A stretch of DNA of 64,000 nucleotides from CAYNFR01 sp964616755 (GTDB lineage: Bacteria; Bacteroidota; Bacteroidia; Chitinophagales; Saprospiraceae). The translations under genes were made by a program, and so were the position numbers. Location of the stretch: the NCBI GenBank assembly GCA_964616755.1, contig CAZTSI010000010.1, positions 22,363-86,362 on the forward strand, given 5' to 3'. The notes beneath the pieces are model-generated. The model was given only the letters and a program-made list of their open reading frames with translations, made no database searches and was not told the origin of the DNA. How positions within the stretch are numbered: the first letter of the stretch is position 1; each line of letters opens with the position of its first letter. Positions 56,080 to 64,000 of the stretch are shown here, piece by piece.

Positions 56080-59000
56080 ATGCGTTTGACTCTTTGTTTT
56101 CTTCTCATCTTAGGATTGACAATCACCCTATCTGCTCAAGTTAAAGATGCCACCACCATCCCTCCTTCATTCTATAGTAAAATGGAATGGAGAAATATAG
56201 GCCCCTATCGGGGTGGGCGTTCTTTAGGTTGCACGGGAAGCCCGGGCAGACCTTTGGAATATTATTTTGGTGCAACGGGTGGTGGTCTTTGGAAAACTAC
56301 AGATGGTGGTCAAGAATGGTTTCCCGTCACTGATGGGCAGATAACTTCTTCCTCTGTAGGTGCCGTTGCGGTAGCTGAAACCAATCCGGATATAGTGTAT
56401 ATTGGCATGGGTGAGGTACAACTAAGAGGAAGTATTACTCAAGGTGATGGTGTCTACAAATCTACTGATGGAGGCAATAAATGGCGACACCTCGGATTAC
56501 AAGAAACCCAGTCTATTGCAAGGATACGCATTCACCCGACGAATCCAGATATCGTCTATGTCGCAGCATTAGGTCATCCTTATGGAGACAATGAGGAACG
56601 AGGTGTATATCGTTCAAAAGACGGTGGCAATACATGGCAGAAAGTCTTGTATGTTAGCCCAAAGGCTGGCGCAGTAGATTTGATCTTAGATAGAACCAAT
56701 CCTAATGTTTTGTATGCTACTACTTGGCAAGTATATAGAAAAGCATGGAAAATGTGGGGCGGAGGCGATGATTGTCATTTGTGGAAATCCCTAGACGGAG
56801 GCGACACTTGGATCGATTTAACAAAAAATCCAGGCATGCCAGAAGGCCCTTTAGGCAAGATCGGCGTTACCGTCTCACCTGCCAATCCGAATCGAGTATG
56901 GGCCATAGTAGAGGCCAATAATGGTGGTGTCTTTCGCTCAGATGATGGTGGATGGACTTGGCTGCAAACTAACGACGAACGAAAACTCAGACAACGTGCT
57001 TTTTATTATTCACGAATTTATGCAGATCCATGGGATCAAGACATTGTCTATTGCCTAAATACCGGATTGTATAGATCGAGAGATGGCGGAAAAACCTTTA
57101 AAGAACAGATACAAGTTCCGCACGGCGACAATCACGATCTTTGGATAGACCCCAATAATCCTGACCGTATGATCAATGCCAATGATGGCGGCGGAAACGT
57201 AACGACCAATGGGGGTAAGTCATGGACGGAGCAAGATTACATAACTACTCAATTCTATCATGTCATGGCTACCAATGATGTCCCGTATCATATAGCTGGT
57301 GCACAACAAGACAATAGCACACTCGCTATGCCTAGCGATGGATGGGATCATATGCAAGCGAACGGTCCCAATCACGGTTGGTATTATGAAGTCGGCGGTG
57401 GCGAAAGTGGTTATATCACACAGCACCCTACTGATCTTGACATATTCTATGCAGGCAGCCAAGGTGCGCTATTGACGCGTTATGACAGAAGCAACGGCCA
57501 AGTCAGAGATATCCAGGTCTATCCGCGGTTCTTCTCGGGAGATCCGGCTATGGACTTGCCAGAACGATGGCAATGGACATTCCCCATCATATTCGCACCA
57601 CAAGACGCATCTGTCATGTATACCTGTTCACAACATGTGTGGAAAACTACCGACGATGGACAGAGCTGGGAGCGCATCAGTCCAGATCTCACCTATGCCG
57701 ATCCTGAGACGCTTGGCAAAACGGGTGGCATAATCACTATGGATATGAATGGCCCAGAAATATACGCTACCGTATTTGCATTAGAGCCTTCACCTCATGA
57801 TATCAAAACGATCTGGGCAGGATCGGATGACGGCAAGATTCATGTTACACGAGATGGCGGTAAAAAATGGAACGACATTACCCCCCAAGATTTGCCAAAA
57901 TTTTCGCGCGTCAGCATCATACATGAGTCCATCCATTCCCCCGGCACGCTCTATGTGGCAGCTAATCGCTATCAAGTAGATGATCGGCAGCCTTATGTTT
58001 TCAAGACGACGGACTACGGCAAGACGTGGAAAAAGATTATTAAGGGGATCGAAGATGGGCATTTTGCACGAGCGATTCGAGAGGATCACAAGAGAGCTGG
58101 CTTGCTATTTTTAGGCACCGAGCATGGGGCATATGTCTCATTTGATGAGGGCGACCATTGGCAGACCCTACAGCTCAATTTGCCCGATACTCCTATTCGT
58201 GACCTCGTTGTCAAAAATGATGACGTCGTGCTAGGTACGCACGGAAGGGGATTTTGGATACTGGACGATATTGGTCCATTAAGAGAAACCAATGTTTCGG
58301 ATCTGACTAAGCCATCGATTTTGTATCAACCGAGCGACGCGATTAGAGGAATCTATAACGCAAAAATTCAATATTACCTCCAATCAAAAGCTGACTCTGT
58401 TACGATAGATATCCTTGATTCCAAAGGGGAATTAATCCAACAATTCGTCGGAAAAAATGAGAAGAATAAAGTTGACACGGATACTCCGTGGTACTTACGC
58501 AGTGGCGCAAAGCCTACTACGGCAGCAGGTATAAACGAGTTCACATGGGATTTGACCTACAAAGGGGCTACGACGTTTGAGGGTATGATTATTTGGAGTG
58601 CTCGACCTAGTCGCGGCCCTAAAGCGCCTATCGGTGAATATCTAGTCAAGATTACGGTAGGTGATCGTTCAGATACCAAGCGATTTAACATTGCGATTAA
58701 TCCTAATCTCAAAGGAATATCAAAAGCCGATTTGGATGAGCAATTTGCACTTGCGACAGCAATCCGTGACAAAACAAGTCAAACGAATGAAACAGTTATA
58801 GAAATAAGAAAAATCAAAAAGGCCATCACTGACAGTACCGATGAGTCTTTGAAAAAGTCTGCTGAAACGTTCGTTAAAAATATTTCAGCGATCGAAGAAG
58901 AACTTTACCAAGTCAAAAATCAAAGCGGACAGGACCCATTGAATTTTCCTATAAAATTGAATAATCGATTTGCCTCTTTGCGCAGAAGCGTAGAAACTGG

Positions 59001-59133
59001 TGATGCTAAGCCTACTGCAGGAGCCTACAAGGTATTTGAAGAACTCAAGGCCGAACTCACCGCGCATCTCACTCAATATGCTAAAACAAAAATGGATAAC
59101 AAAGCACTGCTCAACTCGATAAAAATGGATTAA
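56080..59133 (+). CDS. Secreted sortilin/BNR-repeat beta-propeller protein
   Basis: A 1017-residue exported protein with signal peptide LCFLLILGLTITLSAQ. The body contains many Asp-box (BNR) motifs of S/T-x-D-x-G-x2-W type, such as TTDGGQEW, STDGGNKW, SKDGGNTW, SLDGGDTW, TTDDGQSW and TTDYGKTW. They form two propellers, as in VPS10/sortilin-like proteins. HGRGFWILDDIGPLRE marks the end of the propeller region. A beta-sandwich and a C-terminal helical region with coiled-coil character (about 880-1010) follow. The family is widely annotated as glycosyl hydrolase-like, but no catalytic residues are evident. A T9SS tail is absent. Confidence 0.88.
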   Translation: MRLTLCFLLILGLTITLSAQVKDATTIPPSFYSKMEWRNIGPYRGGRSLGCTGSPGRPLEYYFGATGGGLWKTTDGGQEWFPVTDGQITSSSVGAVAVAETNPDIVYIGMGEVQLRGSITQGDGVYKSTDGGNKWRHLGLQETQSIARIRIHPTNPDIVYVAALGHPYGDNEERGVYRSKDGGNTWQKVLYVSPKAGAVDLILDRTNPNVLYATTWQVYRKAWKMWGGGDDCHLWKSLDGGDTWIDLTKNPGMPEGPLGKIGVTVSPANPNRVWAIVEANNGGVFRSDDGGWTWLQTNDERKLRQRAFYYSRIYADPWDQDIVYCLNTGLYRSRDGGKTFKEQIQVPHGDNHDLWIDPNNPDRMINANDGGGNVTTNGGKSWTEQDYITTQFYHVMATNDVPYHIAGAQQDNSTLAMPSDGWDHMQANGPNHGWYYEVGGGESGYITQHPTDLDIFYAGSQGALLTRYDRSNGQVRDIQVYPRFFSGDPAMDLPERWQWTFPIIFAPQDASVMYTCSQHVWKTTDDGQSWERISPDLTYADPETLGKTGGIITMDMNGPEIYATVFALEPSPHDIKTIWAGSDDGKIHVTRDGGKKWNDITPQDLPKFSRVSIIHESIHSPGTLYVAANRYQVDDRQPYVFKTTDYGKTWKKIIKGIEDGHFARAIREDHKRAGLLFLGTEHGAYVSFDEGDHWQTLQLNLPDTPIRDLVVKNDDVVLGTHGRGFWILDDIGPLRETNVSDLTKPSILYQPSDAIRGIYNAKIQYYLQSKADSVTIDILDSKGELIQQFVGKNEKNKVDTDTPWYLRSGAKPTTAAGINEFTWDLTYKGATTFEGMIIWSARPSRGPKAPIGEYLVKITVGDRSDTKRFNIAINPNLKGISKADLDEQFALATAIRDKTSQTNETVIEIRKIKKAITDSTDESLKKSAETFVKNISAIEEELYQVKNQSGQDPLNFPIKLNNRFASLRRSVETGDAKPTAGAYKVFEELKAELTAHLTQYAKTKMDNKALLNSIKMD

Positions 59134-59163
59134 TTAAGGAGTAGAAGTACTTATGCAAACCAC

Positions 59164-59189
59164 AAAAAAAACAGCGTCACTGTGTCGCT
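59164..59189 (-). terminator. Rho-independent terminator of the beta-helix gene
   Basis: On the minus strand a short stem (AGCG with CGCT, continued by CA/TG after one mismatch) is followed directly by GTTTTTTTTG. It begins 5 bases after the stop codon of the beta-helix gene. The stem is short but the T-run is strong. Confidence 0.55.
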
Positions 59190-59194
59190 AAGGA

Positions 59195-61600
59195 TTAATT
59201 TTCTATAGTAAACTCGCCGTTTTCTGTCCATTCTCCTGTTTCCACTTTCCACGGAATTCCGGTTATTGCTTTGATCAAAAAACTACCATTATTATTCATT
59301 TGACCGTTTACGAGAGATGCTCCATTGATACTCTGCTGTATTTCAGTGAAGCCATTGTTGGTAAAGGTTCGCAGTAATAAAATAGGTGGAACTATACCTT
59401 CATCCCCGAGAAAAAGACCTGTATTCATTTTCTCTATACTCAATACTCCATCATTCACAAAATGTCCCGAATGGATGAAAAGACCGATTCTCGATGAATG
59501 TGCTTGAGGACTATTACCCCCTAACAATTCAATACTTCCTGTCGGGCGATTGTGAAAATGTATGATGCTCGTATTGCTCTTCAACTGATTAGTCAAATAA
59601 TCTTCGCCACGAAGTTTAAAAAACGGGTTCATGATGATAAATTCAGACCATTGGTTATTTGTAAGAATCCTAAGTATGCCTTGGTTTACAAAAATACCTT
59701 GATCGTGCAATTGCAAACCGTTTTGAGTAGTTTCGATTTCGAGCACTCGCATGTTTTCGATACGATATTTGCCATAACACATGATTCCTAATCCATTTGC
59801 CAGTTTGATATTCCCTCTATTGATGATAAAGGCAGTATCCGATGTTGAACTATTAGATTTTAATGCCGTTAGGGAAGAAACTATACTAGGGTCATCAAAA
59901 TTTTTATCTAGAACAATTGAGTTCGTTTTCAACTCTCCGTGTCGACTGTTTAGCAAATCTTCATTGAGTTGTAATGTACTCCCTTCAATAACTCTTAGAG
60001 TGTTAGCTAAGGCAATAAGGCCGGTATCGACGACTACTGTCTGACCAGGTACATTGATGGTCACAATATCGTTGACACTTGGCAATTGACAGCCTGACCA
60101 GTTTTGTGCATTATGCCAATTCACACCATCCCCTTGACCTGTCCAGAATGGATTCGTGCTGTCGTTTTGATATTCTTGCGCACCAATATCGATGGTCATA
60201 AGCTTAATACGCGCCTTGCCGTCAAGGTCGAAATTTGACATATTGTAGATGTTATTACCCGCATTTATTAGTGATGATTGACAAATCAGCTCTTGAGACA
60301 ATGTGTCACCTAATGTAAGCCAATTAATCACTGGATCGATATCAATATTACCCCCTAAATCAGTGGTATTAGCTACCCCCCAACTAGCACTTCCACCACT
60401 ACCCTGGACATAGCTGTGCCCGATCTCTGAGCGTATCACATTGAACGCACCATAATTTTGCACGATAGTATCTGATGGTGTGACAATTAAATTTTTGTAT
60501 AGCATAGAATTCAACACTTGACAGTCCCCTTGGACACATCTCATTCCTGCCCCATCACTGCTAGCTGCTGTATTGAAGTTGACATTGCAATTCACTATTT
60601 TTATTTTGCCACCAGCTGCATTGTAAATTCCACCAGAGTTTCCAGTACTATGATTAACCGTGATGATGCTATTCCCGATGGTCAACAATGAGTCGCTGGT
60701 ATTATAGATACCCGCACCTGTCTGACCCTTATTGTTGTAAATCCTAGATTGGTTAATAAACGATTTTTTGTCGTTATCCAAATAAATCGCCCCACCCACG
60801 GCTGCCTCATTGTCAATAAATTCAGAGCTTGTGATTTGAACCATAGAGCCAGAAGCACTAATTCCAGCCCCTTGAAAGGCACTATTTCTTCCAAAAGAAC
60901 AGTCGAAGACTATTAACTCGCTATCGAATATATTAAGAGCACCGGCTCCTAATAATATGTCGACCTCATTGTAATAAAAACCTGTTTCGATCGCACTAAC
61001 CTCACTACCTTGTTCGATCATCGCAGCAGATCCTGCATATTTTGCATAATTGTAGGCAATATCTACATCTTTTAGGGTCAACTTCGCACCACGTACCCAT
61101 AGACCGCCGCCTCTCCCATTGTCATTATTTAAGGGTACATCTTGATCTGCTCTGCCGTATTTTATATTCAGGCCATCAAGGTAGGAGCCTTGGACTAGAG
61201 CATTTTGAGCTATGTCTCTGATCACATGGTAACAGTTGTCGCTAGAGTCCCCTACGATGCCTATATCACCGCTTAGTATCACCGGATTAAAGAAATCGGA
61301 TATAATTTGAGAATACTGCGTAATGCCATTGTGTGGATCAAAGCCACCAACCACTGTTATTTGGTCAATCAACACAAAGGAAGAATTACGACCTGTATCT
61401 CTAGGTGTGTAAGTGCCTTCTGATACAAAAATCGAGTCTCCTGCGCTTACATTTTCTAAGGCGTCGTAAAGCTCAAGGTAGGCATTTCCCCATGTAGTGC
61501 CGTCGTTACCACCCGTCGCTTGGTGATCCACATAGACAATGGATTGGGAAGAAAGTAAAAAAGGTAAAATAATGAGATGGAATGAGCTAATGAGTCGCAT
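59195..61600 (-). CDS. Secreted right-handed beta-helix protein
   Basis: An 801-residue exported protein with signal MRLISSFHLIILPFLLSSQS. The start of the mature part reads YVDHQATGGNDGTTWGNAY and ISVSEG-type motifs (SIFVSEGTYTPRDTGR). It continues as parallel beta-helix coils with repeated NN-x-G-x2-GAGI strings, for example GGAIYLDND, YNNKGQTGAGIYNT and HSTGNSGGIYNAAGG, then a closing IDIGAQEYQ. This is the choice-of-anchor-Q/PbH1 arrangement. A second region (WHNAQNWSGCQLPSVNDIV onwards) is another beta-solenoid. No polysaccharide-lyase residues or T9SS tail are recognised. Confidence 0.83.
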   Translation of the reverse strand: MRLISSFHLIILPFLLSSQSIVYVDHQATGGNDGTTWGNAYLELYDALENVSAGDSIFVSEGTYTPRDTGRNSSFVLIDQITVVGGFDPHNGITQYSQIISDFFNPVILSGDIGIVGDSSDNCYHVIRDIAQNALVQGSYLDGLNIKYGRADQDVPLNNDNGRGGGLWVRGAKLTLKDVDIAYNYAKYAGSAAMIEQGSEVSAIETGFYYNEVDILLGAGALNIFDSELIVFDCSFGRNSAFQGAGISASGSMVQITSSEFIDNEAAVGGAIYLDNDKKSFINQSRIYNNKGQTGAGIYNTSDSLLTIGNSIITVNHSTGNSGGIYNAAGGKIKIVNCNVNFNTAASSDGAGMRCVQGDCQVLNSMLYKNLIVTPSDTIVQNYGAFNVIRSEIGHSYVQGSGGSASWGVANTTDLGGNIDIDPVINWLTLGDTLSQELICQSSLINAGNNIYNMSNFDLDGKARIKLMTIDIGAQEYQNDSTNPFWTGQGDGVNWHNAQNWSGCQLPSVNDIVTINVPGQTVVVDTGLIALANTLRVIEGSTLQLNEDLLNSRHGELKTNSIVLDKNFDDPSIVSSLTALKSNSSTSDTAFIINRGNIKLANGLGIMCYGKYRIENMRVLEIETTQNGLQLHDQGIFVNQGILRILTNNQWSEFIIMNPFFKLRGEDYLTNQLKSNTSIIHFHNRPTGSIELLGGNSPQAHSSRIGLFIHSGHFVNDGVLSIEKMNTGLFLGDEGIVPPILLLRTFTNNGFTEIQQSINGASLVNGQMNNNGSFLIKAITGIPWKVETGEWTENGEFTIEN

Positions 61601-61678
61601 ATCAACGTGTTTTGCACAAATATGCGCGATACTCCTTGTCTAATTTGTCACCCAGGTAGGTGATATTTCAACCCATAT

Positions 61679-61715
61679 AACAAAACAGTGCCGCAAATAA
61701 GCATTTGCGGCACTG
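61679..61715 (-). terminator. Strong Rho-independent terminator of the fasciclin gene
   Basis: A perfect 13-base GC-rich stem (CAGTGCCGCAAAT and ATTTGCGGCACTG, loop of 4) is followed on the minus strand by TTTTGTT. It lies 37 bases past the stop of the fasciclin gene. It is the clearest terminator in the window. Confidence 0.82.
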
Positions 61716-61751
61716 CAGTCAATTGGGGTCTTAGCGTTATCCAATTTTAAC

Positions 61752-62246
61752 CTAAGGAAGAATTACTTTGTCGATAACATGCACTACACCATTAGAAGCT
61801 AGGATGTCTGCTGTGGTAACTTTTGCATCATTGATCATAACACCTGATGCACCAATACTAACATTTACAAAAGCACCATTCACCGTTTTGGCAGACATTC
61901 CGTTGCTGAGGTCAGTCGACATCACTTTGCCTGGAACGACATGATACGTAAGTATAGAGACTAGTTTTTCCTTATTCTCTGGTTTCAGTAATGATTCCAA
62001 CGTACCTGCCGGAAGAGCTGCGAAGGCATCATTTGTAGGTGCAAAAACAGTAAAAGGACCCTCTCCTTGTAGTACTCCAACTAGATCACCTGCTTTAACA
62101 GCAGCAACTAGTGTTGACAAAAATTCTGTATTTACAGCCAATGTTACAATGTCCTTATCACTGTCATTTACCTTGGGAATAATTGGATCTGTAGATATGC
62201 TTACTGATAATGCCAGAAATAAATAAATGCTTGTAAGAAAACTCAT
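61752..62246 (-). CDS. Fasciclin (FAS1) domain secreted protein
   Basis: A 164-residue exported protein. A hydrophobic signal (MSFLTSIYLFLALSVSIS) precedes one FAS1 domain. The domain contains TLAVNTEFLSTLVAAVKAGDLV, the FAS1 box 1 GPFTVFAPTNDAFAALP, and YHVVPGKVMSTDL. The closing region is IDKVILP, after a GVVHV strand (box 2). FAS1 proteins mediate adhesion or bind small hydrophobic molecules. The gene is monocistronic, with a -7 element upstream and a strong terminator downstream. Confidence 0.93.
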   Translation of the reverse strand: MSFLTSIYLFLALSVSISTDPIIPKVNDSDKDIVTLAVNTEFLSTLVAAVKAGDLVGVLQGEGPFTVFAPTNDAFAALPAGTLESLLKPENKEKLVSILTYHVVPGKVMSTDLSNGMSAKTVNGAFVNVSIGASGVMINDAKVTTADILASNGVVHVIDKVILP

Positions 62247-62329
62247 GATATGAATGTTTTTAAATGATTAATGATGTATAAAGACTCATAATTAATATTT
62301 TGTTTAAACATTGATGATTATTTATTAAA

Positions 62330-62337
62330 CAAATATA
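62330..62337 (-). promoter_or_regulatory. -7 promoter element of the fasciclin gene
   Basis: The minus strand reads TATATTTG, a full TAnnTTTG match, 84 bases before the fasciclin ATG. This would give a leader of roughly 75 bases. No -33 element is clear. Confidence 0.4.
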
Positions 62338-62497
62338 TAAAATTATCTATCCATCGCTCTTTTACCTCTACCTATTTGCCTCAAACTCATATTATTTTCT
62401 AAAAAAGATTGCATTCATCAATCAGAAATTTTCTCGAGCAGAAAAAACACAATGTCTGATCCAATCTCTTAACATGGTCTAAAGGCTTATTTTTTAT

Positions 62498-62505
62498 TAA
62501 ATTTG
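62498..62505 (+). promoter_or_regulatory. -7 promoter element of the S74-chaperone gene
   Basis: TAAATTTG matches TAnnTTTG and lies 40 bases before the ATG at 62546. No TTG -33 element is visible at normal spacing. The 299-base divergent gap (62247-62545) is AT-rich and shows no gene. Confidence 0.4.
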
Positions 62506-62545
62506 ATTTTGCGCATTTGTACAGAACCTTTAAATAAACACCATC

Positions 62546-63808
62546 ATGACCAACTGCATCGTACGTCGAAATTACATGAGTCTTCTTTTCCTACTTTTGA
62601 CCACATTAAGCTTCGGACAAGGAATATTGATAGATAAAAACCAAACTGTTTTATTTGGTAATGACAGTTTAGGGCCGGGTAACAAACTAATGTGGCTGCC
62701 TACCAAAGCGGCTTTTAGAGCGGGCACATTAATAGATAATAGTAGTAATGTCAAGACATTTTGGGATACCGATAGCATAGGTCTTCGGTCGGTAGCGTTT
62801 GGTCTTAACAACTTGGCCAAAGGTCAATCTTCTATGGTTTGGGGTGAGGATAATAAGGTTGACAACACGCTTGGCACAGCATGGGGGTCTTTTAACATTT
62901 CACGACTTAGTTCTACCGTTTGGGGCTTTGGTAATCAATCAGTTGAAAGCCAAGCAACGGCATGGGGTGTAAATAACATAGCCGATGGATTAAGAGCTAC
63001 AGTATGGGGGCGCGACAACGTGGCTAAAGGTTTGACTAGTACTGCTTGGGGAAGAGGAAACAAATCTCTTTCTATTTATGAAACTGTTTTAGGTAGATAT
63101 GCTGATACCACGCTGTCACCAAATCGATTTGAATGGGAAGATGATGACCAATTATTTGCCATAGGTAACGGGAAGAATTCTAGCGATCTGAACAATGCCT
63201 TTACCGTCCTTAAAAATGGCAACATTGGGGTCAATACAGCACAGCCTGATCAACTCTTAACGCTTTCGCAGGATAGTATGCCCATTCTTAGATTTGACCG
63301 CTCTGGGTCAGGCGGCGGAGGCTCATTTTTTGATTTTGAGATATTGATGAAAGACAATTCGTCATTGACCTTCAGAGGAGGCAATAATAACACTGGCGTT
63401 CCCAATACAGTTCTTAATGACGTCATGGTACTAAGCCCCACTGGCAATCTTCTGATTGCAGGCACACTAACGGAGTCCTCCGACCTCCTACGCAAGGAGC
63501 AAATAATACGCATATCGTACGCTGATATTCTCGCTAAAGTCAGAGAGTTGGAAATCACCGAATGGCAGTACATCGGGGAGGATATACGTCATCTTGGCCC
63601 GATGGCCCAGGATTTTTATGCGGCATTTGGTCTTGGTGCGGATGAAACAACCATTGCGACAGTAGATAAAGATGGCGTTGCTTTAGCATCGATCAAAGCC
63701 TTGATCCACGAGAATGAACAGCTTAAGAGCAAAAACGAAGAATTAGAAGAACGACTCATCCGTATAGAAAATTTACTACTCCATCGCAAGCGAAACGAAC
63801 GCTTCTAA
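62546..63808 (+). CDS. Tail-fibre-like protein with YadA-type head repeats and an S74 chaperone domain
   Basis: A 420-residue exported protein with signal MTNCIVRRNYMSLLFLLLTTLSFGQ. Residues about 80-200 consist of 14-16-residue repeats built on xWG-x-NN-x-A-x-G (SVAFGLNNLAKGQSSMVWG, TAWGVNNIADGLRATVWG). They resemble the left-handed beta-roll of trimeric adhesin heads. The C-terminus is a peptidase-S74 intramolecular chaperone-like domain (ADILAKVRELEITEWQYIGE and HLGPMAQDFYAAFGLG), then a coiled coil (LIHENEQLKSKNEELEERL). It probably trimerises. No other phage genes surround it, so a cellular surface protein is more likely than a prophage remnant. Confidence 0.88.
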   Translation: MTNCIVRRNYMSLLFLLLTTLSFGQGILIDKNQTVLFGNDSLGPGNKLMWLPTKAAFRAGTLIDNSSNVKTFWDTDSIGLRSVAFGLNNLAKGQSSMVWGEDNKVDNTLGTAWGSFNISRLSSTVWGFGNQSVESQATAWGVNNIADGLRATVWGRDNVAKGLTSTAWGRGNKSLSIYETVLGRYADTTLSPNRFEWEDDDQLFAIGNGKNSSDLNNAFTVLKNGNIGVNTAQPDQLLTLSQDSMPILRFDRSGSGGGGSFFDFEILMKDNSSLTFRGGNNNTGVPNTVLNDVMVLSPTGNLLIAGTLTESSDLLRKEQIIRISYADILAKVRELEITEWQYIGEDIRHLGPMAQDFYAAFGLGADETTIATVDKDGVALASIKALIHENEQLKSKNEELEERLIRIENLLLHRKRNERF

Positions 63809-63900
63809 AGGCTACAAATGATTATCGTCATCCTTTGAGTTGTTGAAGGTGCATTTATCTAGCTACAACTACTAAGGGTATATAGCGTGTAAAAAGCATG

Positions 63901-63940
63901 TAATAGAAAAAGCCTCACACCGGCAGAGGGTGCAAGGCTT
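63901..63940 (-). terminator. Terminator downstream of tRNA-Lys
   Basis: On the minus strand an imperfect stem (AAGCCT with AGGCTT, two mismatches, then four more pairs) is followed by TTTTTCTATT. It starts 8 bases after the 3' end of the tRNA-Lys gene. Confidence 0.65.
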
Positions 63941-63947
63941 CTCGTTG

Positions 63948-64000
63948 TGATCGGTCTGGGATTCGAACCCAGGGCCCATACATTAAAAGTGTATTGCTCT
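63948..64000 (-). tRNA. tRNA-Lys (anticodon TTT), 5' part beyond the window
   Basis: Reading leftwards on the minus strand, the end of the D arm (AGAGC) is followed by an anticodon stem-loop ATACA-CTTTTAA-TGTAT with anticodon TTT. A T arm CTGGG-TTCGAAT-CCCAG follows, then the acceptor 3' strand ACCGATC with discriminator A. The acceptor 5' strand and most of the D arm are cut by the window edge. CCA does not appear to be encoded in full. Confidence 0.9.

Noticed and set aside
62546..63808. Prophage remnant suggested by the tail-fibre-like S74 domain
   Set aside because: No integrase, capsid, terminase or lysis genes are nearby. The protein has a secretion signal and Bacteroidota-type promoter context.

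Overview
The window is AT-rich chromosomal DNA of a member of the Bacteroidota, most like the Saprospiraceae and relatives. The evidence is a SusC/SusD pair, proteins with type IX secretion (T9SS) sorting tails, FG-GAP/VCBS and CRTAC1-type propeller proteins, the long Bacteroidota form of NusB, a BT_3928/DUF1599 gene pair, and promoter elements of the TAnnTTTG type. Three runs of exactly 10 N (7726-7735, 10552-10561, 13181-13190) show it is a draft scaffold. All three fall inside genes, and the apparent breaks there are most likely assembly artefacts. I saw no insertion sequences, CRISPR arrays, rRNA or integrases. One tRNA-Lys is cut by the right edge. No gene-free stretch exceeds 300 bases.

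Region 1 to about 20.9 kb is mostly housekeeping, in short operons. A minus-strand operon runs DUF1599, DoxX-like protein, nusB, guaA and a truncated lipoprotein. A plus-strand operon holds yigZ, a MATE exporter and coaE. A minus-strand operon holds gatC, an ABC ATPase and a cobalamin adenosyltransferase. A plus-strand pair encodes a deoxynucleoside kinase and YggS. These are followed by a large T9SS FG-GAP protein, a TonB-like protein, a secreted protein of unknown function, cysE-cysM (cysteine synthesis), a glycosyltransferase with a sterol-desaturase-like membrane enzyme, tag, and a class V aminotransferase-fold enzyme.

Region 21.1-26.8 kb is a complete RND efflux operon: adaptor, pump and TolC-like outer-membrane channel.

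Region 26.8-39.2 kb is the most distinctive part. On the minus strand lie SusC, SusD, a hairpin and an internal promoter. Then come three translationally overlapping genes: a CRTAC1-like lipoprotein, a vanadium-dependent haloperoxidase with all vanadate ligands intact, and a second CRTAC1-like protein with a C-terminal membrane anchor. A divergent NrtR/AraR-type regulator, with a Nudix domain that has lost catalytic residues, sits beside SusC behind a candidate operator. The locus looks like a polysaccharide-utilisation locus in which the usual hydrolases are replaced by an oxidative halogenation enzyme.

Region 39.2-64 kb holds a 1621-residue secreted protein with eight tandem six-cysteine repeats and a BCCT transporter. 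Next are a VWA/AAA+ pair with a small HEFGH protein, and a di-haem peroxidase. A four-gene operon of exported proteins follows: FGE-like, Gfo/Idh, ApbE and a hydroxypyruvate-isomerase-like TIM barrel. The rest is an AMACR-like CoA enzyme, a large BNR/sortilin-type propeller, a beta-helix protein, a fasciclin protein, an S74-chaperone (tail-fibre-like) protein and the partial tRNA-Lys.
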